A stretch of DNA of 64,000 bases, from NCBI GenBank assembly GCA_037957365.1, contig JARHVA010004252.1:1363501-1427500 (forward strand). The letters are read 5' to 3'. The position numbers and the translations under genes were made by a program. Shown here piece by piece: positions 23,353 to 35,502 of the stretch (position 1 is the stretch's first letter; each line of letters starts with the position of its first letter). The stretch comes from Torreya grandis (lineage: Eukaryota; Streptophyta; Pinopsida; Cupressales; Taxaceae). Below the pieces are notes generated by a model. That model had not been told where the DNA came from, searched no databases, and saw only the letters and a program-made list of their open reading frames with translations.

Positions 23353-24576
23353 TGTTTAATTATTTTTAGAAATATAGTGTTTATATCATAAATAATAAAT
23401 TTCTAGAATAATAGGAAAAATCTAGCTTAGTAGGTAAAAATATAGATTTTAATAGGTAATTATGCAAGAGAAATAGAAATAAACTTATCTAGTTTAGGAC
23501 TGAAATAAAGGATTCTAAGGCTGGGAATAGAGGAAAAAATATGACACACTATCAAGAATCTAAATTTTGAATCTATTTTTTGATTAGATAAGAGTGATAT
23601 AAATAGGACACCCTAATGTCCAGTGCTATAGTCCTTCTCAAAGATATCGTCCTAAGGATCTAAGCTTTCTAGGTTTTGTTTGCCTAGTCAATATGAGCCT
23701 ACATACCAAATTTTAGGGGCTAAAAGTTATTAAAGTTCATTGTAGGTATATTTAAATATTAAATACCTATATTAATCTACACATATGAAAATAATAAATA
23801 CATCAAAATTAAAAGGGGGAAAATTTGGTTTAAGGGAAGAATGATCACACAATCAAGAACCCCTATTATTCTGATTGTTGCCTACATTAATCTTCAAGCT
23901 AGGGTCTCAAATCCAATGTAGTTCTCCCTTAAATAATGTGCATAATAAAGACACATGATAGATGAATGAATTTTTCCTAGGCCCTTCCTTAATGAAACAT
24001 GCAAGTTTATGTGTGATGTAGAGAAGCTAAGCTATACTATTGACTAATTTTTTATTATGTCTAATGTACCAAAGTAGTAAGTGATAGATATAAAATGCCT
24101 TGTGAATTCCTTTATATATGAGAATCATTATTTCAAATTTGGGAGTTTTATTCATATTTAACCAACATTATAAAACTTAGTAATGAAGCAAAGAAAAGGG
24201 TTAAGACTCATCTTGTAGGAGATAATGGCTATTGGAATCAAATTTGCACTTAGACAATAACACCAAAAATTAGACACCCTAGGTTTCAACACTGTAGTCT
24301 TATTTAGGTGATATTATTTGGAGGGTCTAGGACCTTGGGGGATGGAATAAGCATTGAAAGAGTAACCTAGGTCAGTAAGGGTTAAGTCTAGAAGGCTATA
24401 AATGATTGAGAATAGTCAAAAAGGTGTATAGGATATAAAACAAGACCAAGGTAAATCAGACAAAAATACGTGGCTAGATGTGACTAAGACTAATATTCTC
24501 CAATTGGAGTGTCCTGTGAAAGGAATATGAAAAGACATGATATGTGTGCTTGCTTGACCAATTTAAGGTGTATATA
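23353..24576 (-). repeat. 1.22 kb LTR-like repeat, copy 1
   Basis: Aligns end to end with 47857-49078 in the same orientation: TGTTTAAT... and TGTTTTAT... at the left, ...CCAATTTAAGGTGTATA at the right, and shared blocks throughout (e.g. AGAATAATAGGAAAAAT; AGAACCCCTATT). Flanks differ on both sides, so these are the repeat's ends. On the minus strand the ends are TRTATACACC...AACA, a TG...CA pair with the first G mutated here. Copy 2 stands just before a minus-strand gypsy gag, so I read copy 1 as a solo or stranded LTR of that family. No target duplication seen (AACCA left, TTTTC right). Confidence 0.7.
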
Positions 24577-26789
24577 TTTTCCCTCGTTTTAATCTAGTGA
24601 TGTAATGAAATGAAGTACTAGAGTAAAATAAAATAAAAAAAGATGCATACATGAACTTACCTGTATGGAGATAAGTATATTAAAAAAAGGATCCAACTTC
24701 CTATCTAGGAAAGTGGATGAATAACTAAATAGTGCTTGGTGAAAGAAGGAATCATTTTAATATATGCCCCCTATACTGAATCTGAATAAGAAATGAGAAA
24801 TGCTCAAAAGCCCAAAGCCAATGTCTACCCTCTATCCCACATAAACTCGTGTAATTTAGAATGTGTGTATAGAATATATATGTTATGAAGAGTAAGATAT
24901 GTCATGCCCCCACTCTGAATAATATGAACTAGAAATGAGAAGTTCTTGGAGATCCAAAACCAATGCCTTCCCTCTATCCTACATAAACTCTTAGGTTTGA
25001 GTAATGTTATGGACCAACCATAGTAGACGATCATATGGTCTAACCTGTGACAACTTGGGTATACTTGGGTGATATCTAAAAACTCTAGTAAATGTGTAAG
25101 AAAAAATTGGTTTGTCTTGCCATTCTAATCTGTATAATCCTAGATGCTAAAGAACATAATCATCTATGTCATGCCCCTAAATATGGTATGTGAGTGATGC
25201 ATCTAGATAATCTATAAATATATATAACCACATGTGCCATGATCTATCGTGGCATGTCCTATGTGCAAAATTGGATATCAAAACAATGTGATCTGCACTA
25301 TGCTTATAATCTACTATTTAGTATTATTACTATGTCATGTTATATAAAGTTCTATGTGTGAAACATGTAATGTACATGATCCCAAATATGGTATCTAAGT
25401 TTGATTCTATATCAAAGTCACTGTGAATCCATATAATTTAAACCAATGCATCTAAATAGTTTGTGTATCTATAAACTGATGGTATAACCCTTTAGTTGTC
25501 CAAGTGATGCTGAGTGACCCACATATGCTGAATCACTATATAATTTTGACCAATCTAAGATAAGTGATGCTAAGTGACCCATATAGTCTGAACCATTATA
25601 TAATCTTGACCAATTTTTATTGATTAATGATAATAATCTAGATTTTAAATATGTAAAAACCATGCCGAGTGACCCATTATAGTCTGAATCACTATATAAT
25701 CTTAACCAATATGAGTTGAGTAATACTAATAATCTATATTTTGGATGTGTAATGACAATGGTGTATTTATCTATAAGAGTGGTTAGGTATACTAGGTAAT
25801 TTTTATATGTAGTAGGAATGATGCCCCCCTTTTGGGGAGAGAGATGAGATTTTTGATAGAGAAGGTTGAGCCAAAAGTGAAGACTAGTGGTGTATGAATA
25901 GGAACTAGGTTGGTATGTATTGAATAGATTGATAGTCTATATGTTTGATTGGTTAGAGTTGAATTAATAAGATTGAAAGGTGTATTTGATTGGTTAGGAT
26001 CAAATCTTGTATCTAGGTATAGTAGAGATGTAGAGACATTCATATTGTGGTAGACAAATGAGCTAGTAATAGATTGAATGGAGTGAAAAGTTCATTGATT
26101 GAATAGGCTAGGTTGTTTGAATGTTTTGATTAATAGGTACCAATTTGTATGTCAAGGTAAAAAAGAGGTATAGGGATATTCATATGCTATAGTAATTAAA
26201 TGACATAGTGAGAGAGAAAAGATTGTGTGATGTTGAAGGTATCATCATCATGATTTTGTGGAACCAAATGGTTTGTAAAATGGAGCTACAGGGCTCTAGT
26301 GATGGTCAAAATAGTTCTTTATTTTTGAATAGAAAAGTTAGTTGATATAGGAATTTTGATTGACTTTGGGTTCATTTATACAATGAATAGTTTGAGATAT
26401 TAGAGCTCTAGAGTGAAAAATGTCTAGGAGATGAGCACCTTTCATGACTCATTTTGAGTAGCTAGCAGCCCAAATTCAGGCCAATATAGAGATTAACCTA
26501 GTGAGAAAGCTTAACACTTGCTTCTTACCTATTTAGAAGCTTGTTTTGGATATTTATGAGCTATTTTAAGTATCAAGGAAAGATTTTACTAATTCCAATG
26601 CTCCTGTCCTAGAGTAAACACTATTATCCAAGTTGTAGTGTCATTGTCTAATGCTAGTGTCCTTCTATATTGTTATTGTCCACTGTGGATGGTTTTTTTA
26701 ATTTCTATATTATTCTTGATTTTGTACTTCTTAGTTATTTTTCCTAGCATGGTTCTCTGACATATATAGTCTATTTTTTGGTGTTTTTA
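24577..26789. other. AT-rich spacer with degenerate short repeats
   Basis: No coding domain recognised. A ~95 bp phrase occurs twice (24765-24850 and 24900-24990), sharing AGAAATGAGAAxT and CCCTCTATCC(C/T)ACATAAACTC. A second repeat, GTGACCCAxxATAGTCTGAATC followed by ACTATATAATCTTxACCAAT, occurs three times at 25506, 25566 and 25662, with 60 and 96 bp spacing. The rest shows nothing I can name. Confidence 0.5.
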
Positions 26790-28603
26790 GGGTGAGGTAT
26801 AGATGTGAGAGCTCTACAGTGGTCAAGTGATGGAGACACTGAGGATTCTACCATCATTTGTTAATGAACATGTCATTATGGATAGGTTGGGGTTGGGTCA
26901 TGTATGTGACCTAGGCATGGTGTAGTGCGATAGGTACTTGATTATTATCTTATGTGAGAGGTGGAATGCTGATACCTATATGTTATGGCTTCTTATTGTA
27001 GAGACACTATTACTATGGAGGATGTATATCACATTTTGAATTTGCTAATTAGTGGGTGATAGCTAATAGTACAAGATGGCATGGGTGTTGATGTCACTGA
27101 TCATGCATCCTTGTATTTTTTTGGTGTGCCTTTAGGTACACATTAGAGAGGCAATGACAGAGATGTATTAATGTAGATTATTATGTAGTTGAGTGTTCTA
27201 TTCTTGCAGAAGTGGTTATCTATATTGTTGGCTTCTTTTGTTGTAGTGGATGATCATGAAGTGTCTATTTCTTATAGGATGCATAGGGTGGTTCATAGCA
27301 TTGATATGTATGGTATTATGTTCTCATTGGGTAGGACTATGATTGATAAGTTATACAAATATTTATATATATTTACATAGGAGGCATGTAGTGGTGGTGT
27401 GGGTGATTAAATTATTAGGCTTAACACATAACAGTCATGCTATCGATTAGATTGTTGAGGATGAGTTGGGCATATCCATATCCATTCGATGAGTGATGGA
27501 TGAGTGATTTGGATATCTAATCTCTTAGGATAGATCACTATAGGAGGATGATAGATAGATTGGTGTCTTGAGATATCATATGGAGTCCCTATAGAGGATT
27601 CCCTAGATGGCATGAGGATGGAGAGCAGCTATGGTACATGAGGGTTAGTTATTGGTTACATGATCATTGGGATGGAGTATATGATCACTTTAAATATGAT
27701 CATATGACTAAGAATTTTAGAGTTTGACAAGATGTTCCTCCTATATCATGTGTATGGTTGAGGAGTATATGAGCACCAATGAGAGCAAGGGATCACACAA
27801 GACTTGTAGAGGCTGAGTTAGCATCATTACCTTTAGATGCATGAGATATGGTTATTGATATTATTGATGTAGATGATGTGGGATGCATTGAGGCATAAAT
27901 TTCATGATGGGCTAGGCATTAGTGTCTCCATTATATCCTATGGATGTAGTGGATGTTCTTATATATGAGGAACTTGAGCTGATCCAAATGATCGGAGGTA
28001 ATTAGTGATTATATGTGAATTGTACTTATGTTCATGCTTTATTTTGGATTTGAAATTATATATCTAATGTAGTTTTGTACTTCTTATGTGAGTAGGTGGG
28101 TGGGAGGTGCATAGGATGAGGCACTTGCTAGGGTGGGAAGGGAAGATGATGAGTTCTAGGAGACCATCATTGAGTTGACACTCTAAGATCTCATGCAACA
28201 TGCTCCTGATGATGTGGTGGAGGTGGGTTTGATAGATTGAGTGAGGTTATGGATTGTGTGTATGTTCATTTATTTGATAGGTATGTTATAACTACAATTG
28301 CATATGTTAGGGCAACAAGAGAGAGAGAGATGAGTTTAGATATGAGTCAATAGGCATAAGATGCCTCCACCTGATTATGGCATGGTGATCACAAAGATTA
28401 TGGATGACTATATGGATCTTTAGTGGTGATATGTAGACTTTCAAGAAGAGCATAGTCAGATATTAGAGTGGGATAGTTAGTATAAGAGGCACTCAAGAAC
28501 TTGAGTAGGTACAGGGTCATCAAGTGATAGACAAGAGTATGAGACTAGTACTACAGGAGAGAGTGAGATTGAGAGTGAGGACATGATGCCATTTCATGAT
28601 TGA
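26790..28603 (+). pseudogene. Plant mobile domain (PMD) protein, pseudogene
   Basis: Blocks in order match the plant mobile domain of MAIN/MAIL-type proteins and related transposon genes: VNEHVIMDRLGLGHVCDLG (about 26860), CERWNADTYMLWLL (26955), then in another frame DTITMEDVYHILNL (27000-27045, the T-x-T-L-E-D-V-x-x-L-x-x-L-P box), SIDMYGIMFSLGRTMIDKLY (27300), then DHYRRMIDRL, IIWSPYRGFPRW and LWYMRVSYWLHDHWD (27530-27680), KNFRVxQDVPP (27715). The C-terminal tail is Ser/Glu-rich (TGESEIESEDMMPFHD) with a TGA at 28601-28603. At least three frameshifts and many TAG/TGA stops. PMD proteins act in gene silencing and are often carried by Mutator-like elements; no terminal inverted repeats found here. 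Confidence 0.7.
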
Positions 28604-28956
28604 TTATATTTGACATACTTTATATGTATTTGAAAACATAGTTATATATAGATGTTGGTTTGATTTTAGCTGTACTTGTATGTGTGTTATGGATATTGGA
28701 ATATGTTGGTATATTAATTGTATGTGGTTGATTTAGAAATAGTTGACCTAGTATTGATTTTGAATTTGCATGTGCTTGGTAAAATAGTATATGGGATATG
28801 TGGTTTAGTTATTTTGATATGTTTGGAGGTGTTGTTTAGGTTTGATTTATGATTATATATAAGCAAAAATTTGTTGGTTTTTATAATTTGTAAATTTTTG
28901 GATAAATTGAGTTGGGTTTAACATTTGTAAATTATTTGGATAAGTTGATTGGGTTC
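28604..28956. other. T/G-rich spacer next to composite element
   Basis: No gene. The last 100 bp contain degenerate units of the type TTGTAAATxxTTGGATAAGTTGATTGGG. The same phrases resume at 40050-40170 on the far side of the 11 kb insertion, so both flanks are one original locus. Confidence 0.55.
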
Positions 28957-30202
28957 TGTTGATGTGGATTGCACTCGGGGGCAGGACGCCTAGCTCCCAG
29001 CCTTCCACATGCAACAATGGAAACTCCCCTCTCACCTGTGGGACTGGTGAAGCTTGAGGGGAGAGTCTTTAGATGAGGGCTAGCTCCCTCTGATGTATCC
29101 TTTAGGCCCTAGTTTCTCCTACTGCTAACAAATAAAATGAAAAAAGGGGGGGATGAAAAGAGAGAGAGATGCTGAAAATAGAACCTAAGCCTAAAAAGTA
29201 AAAGGTGATACACCAAAAAATGTGTGATCTACTCCGCCTAAACATACACTTTCCACTGAGAAACAGATCCCATACACTTCATCTAACATGAGAGAACCTT
29301 ATGCATCAGTGGGTCAGGGGTATGTGGAGATACAGGGAGGAAATAACTACTAGAGGCATTCTAAGACACACTGCAGTAGCCTATCCACTTCACCTATACT
29401 CCTCTGAGGACACTTCTGATAGACCTATAAAAGGAAACTCAAAAATGCACCAGACGTGCTGAAATAATTCTATAAAAGCATTAAAAAAAGGACTTAATAT
29501 AGAATCAAGGCATAGACACATACTAAAGATGCAAAACTCAGAATGGAGGTAAAAATGCTATGTTCTAATTCAAGGTAAAATCTGGCAGCTCTGCCTTACA
29601 AGCTCGAGAGATTTTTGGGTAGAGTTTTTCCTTAAGGCTGAGAATCAATCCCCTTTTTGAATGAGAAGTTTACAATTTATAGAAAGAGGAAGAGAAACTT
29701 GGTGCTTCCTAGGAAAGATTTTGGCACCCTTTTCTGCTAGTGGCCCATGTGCGTTCTGAATCTTGGGAAGAGGAAACCACTGTTACTGATGTCATTCTTC
29801 TAGAAGAGGCCTGCTAGAACCATGTTATACCATCACCAAAATTGACTTTGGCATTCAAGAATTAATGTAAGAACATGACCATGCCTCTTTTCTACAAATA
29901 GACTATAGTTTGTCCCCTCATCAATGCCAATCAAAGAAAATAGGCTGTGCCACTCATCTGGCAATAACTCACCTTCCCTTCACCACTTGAATGCTTTGTC
30001 TTTTCTACTCCTTGTCTTCTTCTTGCTCTTTTAGCCCTCAGGGGTGATCTTCTGGTGGGTCGCTACATTCCTTGGGCTCTCTTCACAGTTGGCACACAAG
30101 CAATTCAAAACAAATAGCTACTTCACTACTTTAAATTTGATGTTCACATGGCCATCACCCAATGGCTAGTTCGTCTGCTTAAATTTGATGGCCTTCAGGA
30201 CG

Positions 30203-30478
30203 TCACCATCCTCGACAAAAGTCATCAGGTCCTTCAACAAGCTTTTCTATGGGTTTATATGCTTTGAGCTTTTTTCCTGTAGATAAAAGTCTATGAGAAT
30301 TGGCCACTTTGTTTATCCTTCTCGGAGGGAAAAGACCCTTTGGCTTCTTGAGAAACAACCCATTATCTTCAGTGAGAGCCCTCCACAAGGGAACATACCC
30401 TTTAGGTGGGCTTCTTGCTTTGAAGTGCTTACCCTCCGTAAGGGCTTTTAGACCTTGAACTTCCCTCCATAAGGGCAT
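30203..30478 (-). CDS. LTR-borne open reading frame, function unknown
   Basis: A 91-residue minus-strand frame inside LTR A, MPLWREVQGLKAL... to ...DDFCRGW. It is basic, rich in Lys/Pro/Gly, with two copies of a W/RA-LTE-G motif (LKALTEGKHFKARSPPKGYV, then RALTEDNG). The LTR B counterpart (35233-35502, 89 codons) stays open in the same frame. I know no family with this sequence. Two LTR copies share descent, so the conserved openness is weak evidence for coding; it may be chance. Confidence 0.25.
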   Translation of the reverse strand: MPLWREVQGLKALTEGKHFKARSPPKGYVPLWRALTEDNGLFLKKPKGLFPPRRINKVANSHRLLSTGKKLKAYKPIEKLVEGPDDFCRGW

Positions 30479-30511
30479 TTAAACCTAGAACTGACCTTTG
30501 GATATAGGACA

Positions 30512-31195
30512 CACCCTTGAACCAAGCCATTGAACCAAGCCATTAAACCAAAATTGGTTCAACAATTCAATCGATTCAATGGTTCAATCACTGCACACCG
30601 AGCCCATTGAACCAAGCCTTTAAATTGATTCATTGAACCAAAAATGGTTCAATGTTGCACGTTGAGCCCCCTCTGAACTATTCACTAAATCCCTTTGTTG
30701 AACCACCCATTGAATCAAAGTGATTGAACTAAAGCATTGAACCAGTTTAATGGTTCAACACTGCGTACCAAGCCCGTTGAACTAAGCTGATGAACCTACC
30801 GATGAACTCAAAAGTTGAACTAAGCCATTGAAAAAAAGTGATTGAACTAAAGCATTGAACTAACATGATTAAACTAATTAAATTGAACTGAGTGATGAAC
30901 CCTAAATTTGAACTAAGCCTGATTGAACCATATGATTAAACCAATGGTTAAACTAGTGCATTAAACTTTCTCGATGAACTAAGTTGAAGCATTAAACTAA
31001 GTGGTTAAATTAAACCAAGGTATTGAACCAAGGCATGAACCAAAGATAATTAAACTTAAACATTAAACCAAGTGAAATGAACCAAGGCATTGAACCAACA
31101 TGTTGAACCAAGCTGATTGAAACAGGTGAAGCATTGAACCAACTGAGTTGAACCAAACATTGAACTAAGGCATTAAACTAATTCAATGGTTCAAA
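30512..31195. repeat. TTGAACCA motif array in LTR A
   Basis: About 45 degenerate occurrences of TTGAACCA, ATTAAACCA or the reverse form TGGTTCAA in under 700 bp, spaced 10-20 bp apart without fixed period. Forward and reverse forms alternate in the first half, giving potential small hairpins. The same array lies at 35547-36225 in LTR B. Confidence 0.85.
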
Positions 31196-31298
31196 GATGC
31201 CAAATTTTCTTTTGATTTTCTTCAGACAAGAGCCTAAAGAATCCTTGTAAAACCCAAAACTCTCTGAACTAATCCTTCATGGGCCAAAGGACTAACCT

Positions 31299-31410
31299 GT
31301 AGAGTCCATAGAAATCCAAAACATGTAGAGTCCGTAGATTTAGACCTATAGAGTCCATAGATTTAGACCTGTAGAGTCCATATAAATTTTGTAGAGTCCA
31401 TAAAAATGAA
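31299..31410. repeat. ~24 bp minisatellite in LTR A
   Basis: About five units of the form ACCTGTAGAGTCCATAGAxxT. The core TAGAGTCC(A/G)TA is the constant part. The same run occurs at about 36331-36435 in LTR B. On the minus strand it lies near the U3 start. Confidence 0.8.
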
Positions 31411-31841
31411 TAGATTCATGCAAAATAAGAAAATGAAATGGCCTAGAATAGTAGGGATAGAAGGGGACCAATTTTTGGTTTGTTGGGCAAAAAATGGTCA
31501 ACAAATTGGTGACTCCCAAGGGAAGCATGCCTGCTATGCTTAAAGACCAGTTTCCTTGTAGTCCATTGGGCATGAAGTCAGATGTAGCTATGAAGAAAGG
31601 TTAGAAACAACCCCAAAGATCCAAGAATCAAACATGAAGCTTCTTACCCCACATTCAAAGGGAAACACACAAGGCTAAAAAACACTACCTGTGTAAACTG
31701 CACTTAGGGAAAATAAGAAAGACAACTGAAAGCAAAATACTATGTATAACTAACTAAGAATGTTTGCCTCCCTCCTAGATAAAAAGGGAAACTTCCTAAG
31801 TCCCCTTCCTAGCAAGAAGACTTATGGTGCCAGGCAAGTAG

Positions 31842-33719
31842 CTAAAAGAAAAAGGGAGTTGGTGACCTGCTCCTCTTGCCTGTCACCTAGATTGGCTTGT
31901 ATCTGAGTGGATCAGAATCAAACATGCTTCTGACATATATGTACTCTACTTGTCCTTGGAAGCTTGTTGAATGCTGGTCCTTCATGTTGGTTCATTTAAG
32001 CAAGAAATCAATGGCTAATAGCTCATCACCATAAGCCCTTTGATCTGTACAGTCCCTTTGCAATGCATCATGGTTTGACCTATTTCCTTCTACTTCGATG
32101 AAGACTCTGTTAGACTCATCTTCTGCTTCCTCTTGGCCTTTCTGAAGAAGGGTGATAGTTGTGATGTTTGAAATGGAATCACAAACTAATTTCTCATCCC
32201 ATAGAACATCACCTCTCTATTCAAAACTCTTTTCTTCAAGGATTTCCTCCAGGAAGACAGACCTCTCCTTTTCCTCCTCGATGATAAGGATCTCTAGATG
32301 TTTAAAGGTATCCTCTAGATCCTCCTCCAACTCAAGCTCCTCAGCATAGTCATCCTCCTCATCAAAGCATCAAGGAAGTTCATCAAACAAAGGAGGAGAG
32401 AGCTTACCATGCTTATGGTCCTCTTCATATTGTTGAAACATCTACATGTATGCAAGACCTGCATCTTCTCCATTGCTGATGATGTCTTCACAAGAAGCAT
32501 CAATGATGATTTCACCTTCATTTTTGCTCATGATAGCATCTTGAAAAAATGCAAATTGGATCTTCTGCTCCTCATTTGCCTCCTATAGAACAGGTTCCTC
32601 CTTGAGAAGGGGTGAAGTGGGAACACCATGTGGAAGAGGAGGCAGTCCTCGAGCTAGAATCAAATGATTCTCATCCTTTCATCTAGCTAGCACTTCATCA
32701 ATATCATGTGTGGCCTAATAGATCTCTTGGAATTGTGTAGATGGGGTGTGTTCAGACCTAGAATGTGCCATTGGGTCTGAACCATCCATCATACATTGAC
32801 TAAGGAATCTCTCTCTAGATTCCAACTCTGCAATTCTCTTGGCCATATCCTCTTGGAAGCAACTTTCTTGGAGGTCACCAGCATTATCATGAGTAGGAAC
32901 AGCCTCATGTTCTTTAAGGTTTTGAGAAAAACCTTACTTCTCTTCCTTCTTGCCCCATGATTCTACTATTTTCCCCCAATTCAGGATCTTAGAATTGGAA
33001 TTTTACTCCTGTGAATAGGTAGCAACTTTGTTTTCTCCAAGGTCCTAGGGATCCTCCATAAGGTCTGGATGTTCTAACTCTCTTGCATGAAGTAGTCTCA
33101 ACTTAGCCTCTAAATCTTCAATTTGCTTGGCTAGATTATCCTGAAAGAGTCTTTCTTAGAGGTCGCCAGCATCATCATGTTGAGTAGGATCAAATTTGAG
33201 AGAGATGTGTTGGTTCGTGGTATTCCCCCAATAATTCACAATATAAGGAATTGAGAAGATTGATCTCCATGGGGGTTGCTCTGATGCCCTCTGATGCTAG
33301 AAATCTAGGCACATAGGATTGAGTGCAGATGCATCAGATGAGCTGGAGTGAGCAAGTGCTATCTAATAGAAAGGATTTAGTGCACAAGAGGGGGATTTCT
33401 TATAAATAGGAGGGGGCACACAAGGCTAATTGCCTTGAATAAATGGATTTCTCCATTTTACTACCTCCTCTTCCATGGATTGAAAGGCCTAAGCTTGCCT
33501 AAACAAACACTTCTCTTTATACATCAACTCCTATTGATATCTGTACTACTCCAGTCTGTCAATCTCCATCGTCTGCTTCTCAAACTCCAAGGCCACTTCC
33601 CTTATCGTTGAAGGGCAACTATGAGAGTTGCTTGAGTCAATTCTCTAAAAATCTTGAGCTTGATCATAGTCATATGAAGGAAAACAAGACCCATGATTTT
33701 GTGTAAAGGAATTATACAT
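31842..33719 (-). pseudogene. Long ORF of non-autonomous element, copy 1
   Basis: Aligns throughout with 36871-38739; start ATG at 33719 (MYNSFTQNHGSCFPSYDYDQ), TAG at 31842-31844; overall length about 626 codons including several internal stops. In-frame stops differ from copy 2: YM*MFQQ here is YMQMFQQ there, VLAR*K here is VLARWK there, while FFQDAIM here is FF*EAIM there. These are CAG->TAG and TGG->TGA changes. C-terminal SMFDSDPLRYKPI is shared. It fills nearly all the space between primer site and 3' LTR. No known retroelement domain is seen. See copy 2 for the protein description. Confidence 0.7.
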
Positions 33720-33881
33720 ACCAAAATGTGATTTCTGATGGCACCAAGCTACTTAACTAGTAGATTCAACTCAGAGTCACCATTGATGTTGATGCAAAAT
33801 CCTCCAAAGGCTGGTTGGTTGAAGAACACACTAAAGATTCTTCAACTCTATGGACATAACTTATCCTAGTTGGTCCTACCA

Positions 33882-33895
33882 GGTGTGCCAAAAAT
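33882..33895 (-). promoter_or_regulatory. Primer-binding-site-like motif, unit 1
   Basis: Minus strand: LTR end CATCAACA, then ATTTTTGGCACACCTGGTAGG. TTTTTGGCAC/GxCC directly after an LTR is a common gypsy primer-site form. The second unit has the same at 38902-38915 (GGTGTGCCAAAAAT). Confidence 0.6.
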
Positions 33896-34095
33896 TGTTG
33901 ATGCAGTGAATTACACCTGGGGGTAGGATGCCTAGCTCCCACCCTTCCACATGCAACAATGGAAACTCCCCTCTCACCTATGGGACCGATGAAGCTGGAG
34001 GGGAGAGTCTCCAGATGAGGGATAGCTCCCTCTAATGTATCCTTTAGGCCCTAGTTTTTCCTAATGCTAACAAAAAAAATTAAAAAAGGGGGGAT

Positions 34096-34203
<108 letters not shown>

Positions 34204-35232
34204 TGAAAATAGAACCTAAGCCTAAAAAGTAAAAGGTAATACACCAAAAAATGTGTGATCTAATCTGCTTGAACATACACTTTCCACCAATAAATAGCTC
34301 CCATACAATTCATCTGACATGAGAGAACCTTCTGCATCAATGGGTCAAGGGTCCATGGAGATATAGGGAGGAAATAACTACTAGAGGTGTTCTAAGACAC
34401 ACTGCAACAGCCTATCCACTTCACCTATACTCCTCTAGGGACACTTCTGACATACCTGTAAAAGGAAACTCAAAAATGCACTAGACTTGCTGAAATCATT
34501 CTGCAAAAGCATTAAGAAAATGACTTAATACAAAATCAAGGCATAAACACATACTAAAGATGCAAAACTCATAATGGAGGTAAAAATGCTATGTTTTGAT
34601 TTAAGGTAAAATTCGGTAGCTCTGCCTTACAAGCCTAAGAGATTTTTGGGTAGAGTTTTGCCTTAAGGCTAAGAGTCGATCCCCTTCTTGAATGAGAAGT
34701 TTAAAATTTATAGAAAGAGGAAGAGAAACTTGGCGCTTCCTGGGAAAGATTTTGGCACCCTTTTCTACTAGTGGCCATGTGCATTCTGAATCTTGGGAAG
34801 AGGAAACCACTGTTATTGATGTCATTATTATAGAAGAGGCCTACTAGAACCATGTTGTACCATCACCAAAATTGACTTTGGAATTCAAGCATTAATGTAA
34901 GAACATGGCCACGCCTCTTTTTTGCAAACAGACTATAGTTTGTCCCCTCATCAATGCCAACTAGAGAAAATAGGTTGCATCGCTCATCTAGCAATAACTC
35001 ACCTTCCCTTCACCTCTTGAATGCTTTGTCTTTTATGCTCCTTGTCTTCTTCCTACTCTTTCAGACCTCAAGGGCAATCTTTTGGTAGGTCGCTACAGTC
35101 CTTGGGCTCTCTTCATAGTTGGCACGCAAGCAGTTCAAAACAAATGGCTACTTCACTGCTTTAAATTTAATGTTCACGTGGCTGTCACCTAATGGCTAGT
35201 TTGTCTGCTTAAATTTGATGGCCTTTGGGACG

Positions 35233-35502
35233 TCACCATCCTCGATAAAAGTCATCGGTTCCTTCGGTGGGCTTTTCTACAATTTTTTGTGCTTTAGGAT
35301 TTTTTCTCATGAACAAAAGTCCATGTGAATTGGCCGCTTTGTTTATCCTTCCTAGAGGGAAAAGACCCTTCGGCTTCTTGAGAAATGGCCCATTATCTTC
35401 GGTGAGAGCCCTCGACAAGGGAACATACCCTTTAAGTGGGCTTCTTCCTTTGAAGTGCTTACCCTCTACAAGGGCTTTTAGACCTTGAACTACCCTCCAC
35501 AA
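35233..35502 (-). CDS. LTR-borne open reading frame, second copy
   Basis: The 89-codon counterpart of 30203-30478 in LTR B (MWRVVQGLKALVEGKHFKGR... to ...DDFYRGW). Same frame, no stops, several replacements and one short length change near the start. No recognised domain; coding status doubtful. Confidence 0.25.
   Translation of the reverse strand: MWRVVQGLKALVEGKHFKGRSPLKGYVPLSRALTEDNGPFLKKPKGLFPLGRINKAANSHGLLFMRKNPKAQKIVEKPTEGTDDFYRGW

Larger units (their letters stand above)
28957..31503 (-). repeat. LTR A of composite element
   Basis: The left end TGTTGATG is fixed by alignment with 33896 and 38916 and by the inverted copy ending at 40025. The right end GGTCAACA (minus TGTTGACC) is inferred from the matching TGTTGA...TCAACA termini and is less certain. 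It contains, left to right, an 11 bp GA run (about 29159), a 91-codon minus-strand open stretch, an array of TTGAACCA-like motifs (30512-31195) and a ~24 bp minisatellite (31299-31410). Confidence 0.65.

Noticed and set aside
30512..31195. CRISPR-like array of TTGAACCA repeats
   Set aside because: No constant repeat length or spacing, motifs in both orientations, and the context is a plant LTR.
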